Assembly: GCA_020430675.1 (NCBI GenBank)
Contig: JAGQJJ010000257.1
Span: 1 to 6,247 of the forward strand
From: Myxococcales bacterium
GTDB lineage: Bacteria > Myxococcota > Bradymonadia > UBA7976 > UBA1532
Length of the DNA stretch: 6,247 nt
Direction: 5' to 3'
In this document: piece after piece, positions 4,244 through 6,247 of the stretch
Layout: each line of letters opens with the position of its first letter
Numbering within the stretch: the first letter of the stretch is position 1
Translations under genes and position numbers: made by a program
The notes under the pieces: generated by a model
The model's input: the letters and a program-made list of their open reading frames with translations, nothing else
Told to the model about the DNA's origin: nothing
The model's database searches: none

Positions 4244-6247
4244 CTATCGAGCCGGCCAGGGCCAGCCGGCGTGGCCACCGGGTGGCAGGTCATGCGCGAC
4301 GCCCGCCACCTCGACGCGCAGCCCCGGGCCGGCGAGCGAGGTGACCTCGACGCCGGCCGCGTCGACCCGGACCTCCAATCGTCGGTCGCCGACCCGCAGC
4401 CCCGTCCACCGCATCGCTGACCACCCGGGCGGCAGCCGGGGCCGCAAGCGCAGCACGCCCGCGGGCGCGTCGGGCGCAAAGCCCAGCAGCGCGTCGAACA
4501 CCGCGTGCGCCGCGATACCGCCCTCCCAGGGGCGCAGCTTGGGCGTCAGCTCGTCGCCGCGCCCGCTGGGATCGTACGAGAGCGTAAGGCCATAGGGCCC
4601 ATCGCGGCCCATGACCTCATACTCCTGCGCGTTGCCCGATGGGTCGAGGGCGGCGCCCAACGCAGCGAAGGCGTGCCAGAGATGCGGGTGCTCGACTGCC
4701 GCCAGCGCCGAGAGCGTATAGCCGGGCAACATGCCGGTAAACACGCCGACGCCCGGCTCGCCGGCCAGCACCGGCACGCCGCTGTAACGGGACGCGAGCG
4801 GACTTTGCAAGACGCCGGGCCGCAGGCCGAGGCGGTCGACGAGGCAGTCGATCGAGGGGCGGGCCAGTGCGTCATCGGCGTCGAGCCATCCGGCCCAAAG
4901 CGCCTTGAGCGAGACGTCTTCAAACGGCGGCGAGCGCGCCCCGGAGGCGCGGTCGATCAGCGCGATGAAACAGCCGTCTTCGTCGAGCCACGTGGCCCGG
5001 GCGGCCGCGTCGACCTGGGCGAACCGCGCTCGCACCGCCTCGGCCAGCGCCGTGTCGCCGATCGCGTCGGCCAGCGCCGTCAACCGCCGGGCCGCGCCCA
5101 GCCACAAGAACGTCGAGTTGGCCGACCACGAGGCCGTCTCGTGCGGATGCTCGGCCGCCAGATCAAAGGCCATGTTCATCGCCAGCCGGAAGGTCTCGTC
5201 GCCGGTGAAGGGCAAATGATCGTCGGGCCCGAAGGCCTGGCCAAACAGGGCGCGCCGCAGCGCGGGCAGGGCGGCGCGGGCGCGGCTCAGATCGCCGGTG
5301 TGCTGCCAGTAGAGCCAGTGCATCCAGATGTAATAGCTGGGCGTCTCGGCCGCGGTGCGCCCGGCGAGGGGCGGCAGGGCATGCCAATCGGGGGGCGGGG
5401 GCGCGGCCGCCGGGTCGAGGTCGGCGGCGAAAGAGTTGCGAAAATCGCCCGCAAAGCGCAGGCCGGCGTCGACGTAATCGAGCAACGCCGCGGCCGCCTC
5501 GTGGGCGCCCATGTCGAGCAGCGCCAACATGGGCCCGATGCAGTCGCGCATCCAGACGCGGGTATAGCGGTGCATGGGCGAGACCCCGCCGCCGAGCGAC
5601 GTCTGCACGAAGAAGGTGCGCAGCTGGCCTTCGAGGAAGTCGACGACGCGCCCGTCGGGGAGCTGGGCCGCGATGGTCGGCGCGCGCCACGTGGCATAGC
5701 GGGCCACCAGCGCATTGAGCGCCGCCTCGGCGTCGATCGGCGGTGGTTCCGGCGTGCCATCGACGGCGCAGAGCTGCACCGTGAACTCAGCTTCGCCGGC
5801 GGGCAACGCCAGCCGGAGCGCTTCGCCGTCGACCTCGGCGTCGGCGTCGAGCACCCGCACGAACAGCGCCTTTGCCGGACGGTCTTCAAGGCGCTCGACC
5901 AGCGCGCGCGCCTCAGCGACGACGGCGTTGTGGGCCCGCACCCGCGCCTCGACCGCCGCGGCGCCCTGCCAGCGGACGCGCCGCAAGAGGCAAGGCGCGC
6001 CGGGCGGCGCGAAGTCGACGCCTTCGAGGCAGCCGGCAGAGACGCAGGCCTGCCAGCGCGTCACCGGCGCGCTCAGGCTCTGCTGCATGGCTTCGGTCGT
6101 CCACGCCAGCGGGCCGCGCGCGTCGGCCAACTCGAACCACCAGTCGCCAAAATAGCCGCCGTCGGCCTCGTAGGTCGGCCCAGCCAGCGCGTGCAACGTG
6201 TGCTGCGGTTCGGTCAAGCCGGCCAGCGCAAAGACGCGCCCGTTGCC
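4244..6247 (-). CDS. Glycoside-hydrolase-like (alpha/alpha)6-barrel enzyme (5' partial)
   Basis: The frame runs off the right edge; 667 residues are visible, ending at TAG 4244-4246. TTG 6217 is an unlikely start because the ten codons before it (GNGRVFALAG) continue the domain. Counting from the edge: residues 1-about 185 are a beta-rich N-terminal domain (GPTYEADGGYFGDWWFEL near its start). About 190-590 are helical repeats rich in Trp and Tyr, typical of (alpha/alpha)6-barrel carbohydrate enzymes (glucoamylase, GH63, GH37 and debranching-enzyme clans). About 595-667 form a C-terminal beta domain opening with LRLRPRLPPGW, common in these families. Conserved-looking acidic sites are WMRD (Asp235), GDET (Asp350, Glu351), QEYE (Glu542, Glu544) and WEGG (Glu575); an acid/base pair probably lies among them. 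The likely role is hydrolysis or processing of an oligosaccharide or polysaccharide. The exact family and substrate cannot be assigned, and location is unknown without the N-terminus. Confidence 0.75.
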   Translation of the reverse strand, partial: GNGRVFALAGLTEPQHTLHALAGPTYEADGGYFGDWWFELADARGPLAWTTEAMQQSLSAPVTRWQACVSAGCLEGVDFAPPGAPCLLRRVRWQGAAAVEARVRAHNAVVAEARALVERLEDRPAKALFVRVLDADAEVDGEALRLALPAGEAEFTVQLCAVDGTPEPPPIDAEAALNALVARYATWRAPTIAAQLPDGRVVDFLEGQLRTFFVQTSLGGGVSPMHRYTRVWMRDCIGPMLALLDMGAHEAAAALLDYVDAGLRFAGDFRNSFAADLDPAAAPPPPDWHALPPLAGRTAAETPSYYIWMHWLYWQHTGDLSRARAALPALRRALFGQAFGPDDHLPFTGDETFRLAMNMAFDLAAEHPHETASWSANSTFLWLGAARRLTALADAIGDTALAEAVRARFAQVDAAARATWLDEDGCFIALIDRASGARSPPFEDVSLKALWAGWLDADDALARPSIDCLVDRLGLRPGVLQSPLASRYSGVPVLAGEPGVGVFTGMLPGYTLSALAAVEHPHLWHAFAALGAALDPSGNAQEYEVMGRDGPYGLTLSYDPSGRGDELTPKLRPWEGGIAAHAVFDALLGFAPDAPAGVLRLRPRLPPGWSAMRWTGLRVGDRRLEVRVDAAGVEVTSLAGPGLRVEVAGVAHDLPPGGHAGWPWPAR

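Noticed and set aside
6215..6217. TTG as the true start of the glycoside-hydrolase-like gene
   Set aside because: The frame continues to the window edge without a stop, the codons before TTG look like part of the domain, and there is no ribosome binding site.

Overview
This is a GC-rich window (roughly 70 % GC by eye). It most likely comes from a Myxococcota or related deltaproteobacterial genome. The evidence is indirect. There is a secreted protein with a long Gly-Gly-X linker, a lipoprotein with a Cys/Asp-rich N-terminus and a MopE-like 'CNxxDDDGDGxxDE' motif, and a short protein resembling the PilZ-like family of myxobacteria. This is inference from family style; there is no rRNA or other phylogenetic marker.

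Layout: three genes lie on the + strand and two on the - strand, meeting tail to tail. (1) Bases 1-1407 are the 3' part of a secreted esterase of the PHB-depolymerase/LpqC type, with a Gly-Gly-X repeat, a Pro-rich linker, an unassigned beta-rich domain and then an alpha/beta hydrolase domain with a complete-looking catalytic triad. (2) Bases 1486-3012 encode a lipoprotein with Cys-rich and Asp-rich N-terminal modules and a repetitive, probably beta-propeller, body. (3) Bases 3009-3788 encode an unrecognised protein with two membrane segments, whose TTG start overlaps the stop of gene 2. (4) Bases 3765-4166 (-) encode a small PilZ-like protein preceded by a very strong ribosome binding site. 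(5) Bases 4244-6247 (-) are the 3' part of a large glycoside-hydrolase-like (alpha/alpha)6-barrel enzyme that runs off the right edge. Coding density is very high. The only gaps are 78 nt (1408-1485) and 77 nt (4167-4243), and genes 3 and 4 overlap by 24 bp.

Genes 1 and 2 both look like exported cell-envelope proteins, and genes 2 and 3 are probably translationally coupled. Genes 5 and 4 are co-oriented and could share a transcript. No shared pathway can be shown, and I see no mobile element, CRISPR array, tRNA, rRNA or toxin/defence module. The window reads as ordinary chromosomal accessory content, with a few architectures worth a second look rather than a clear new system.
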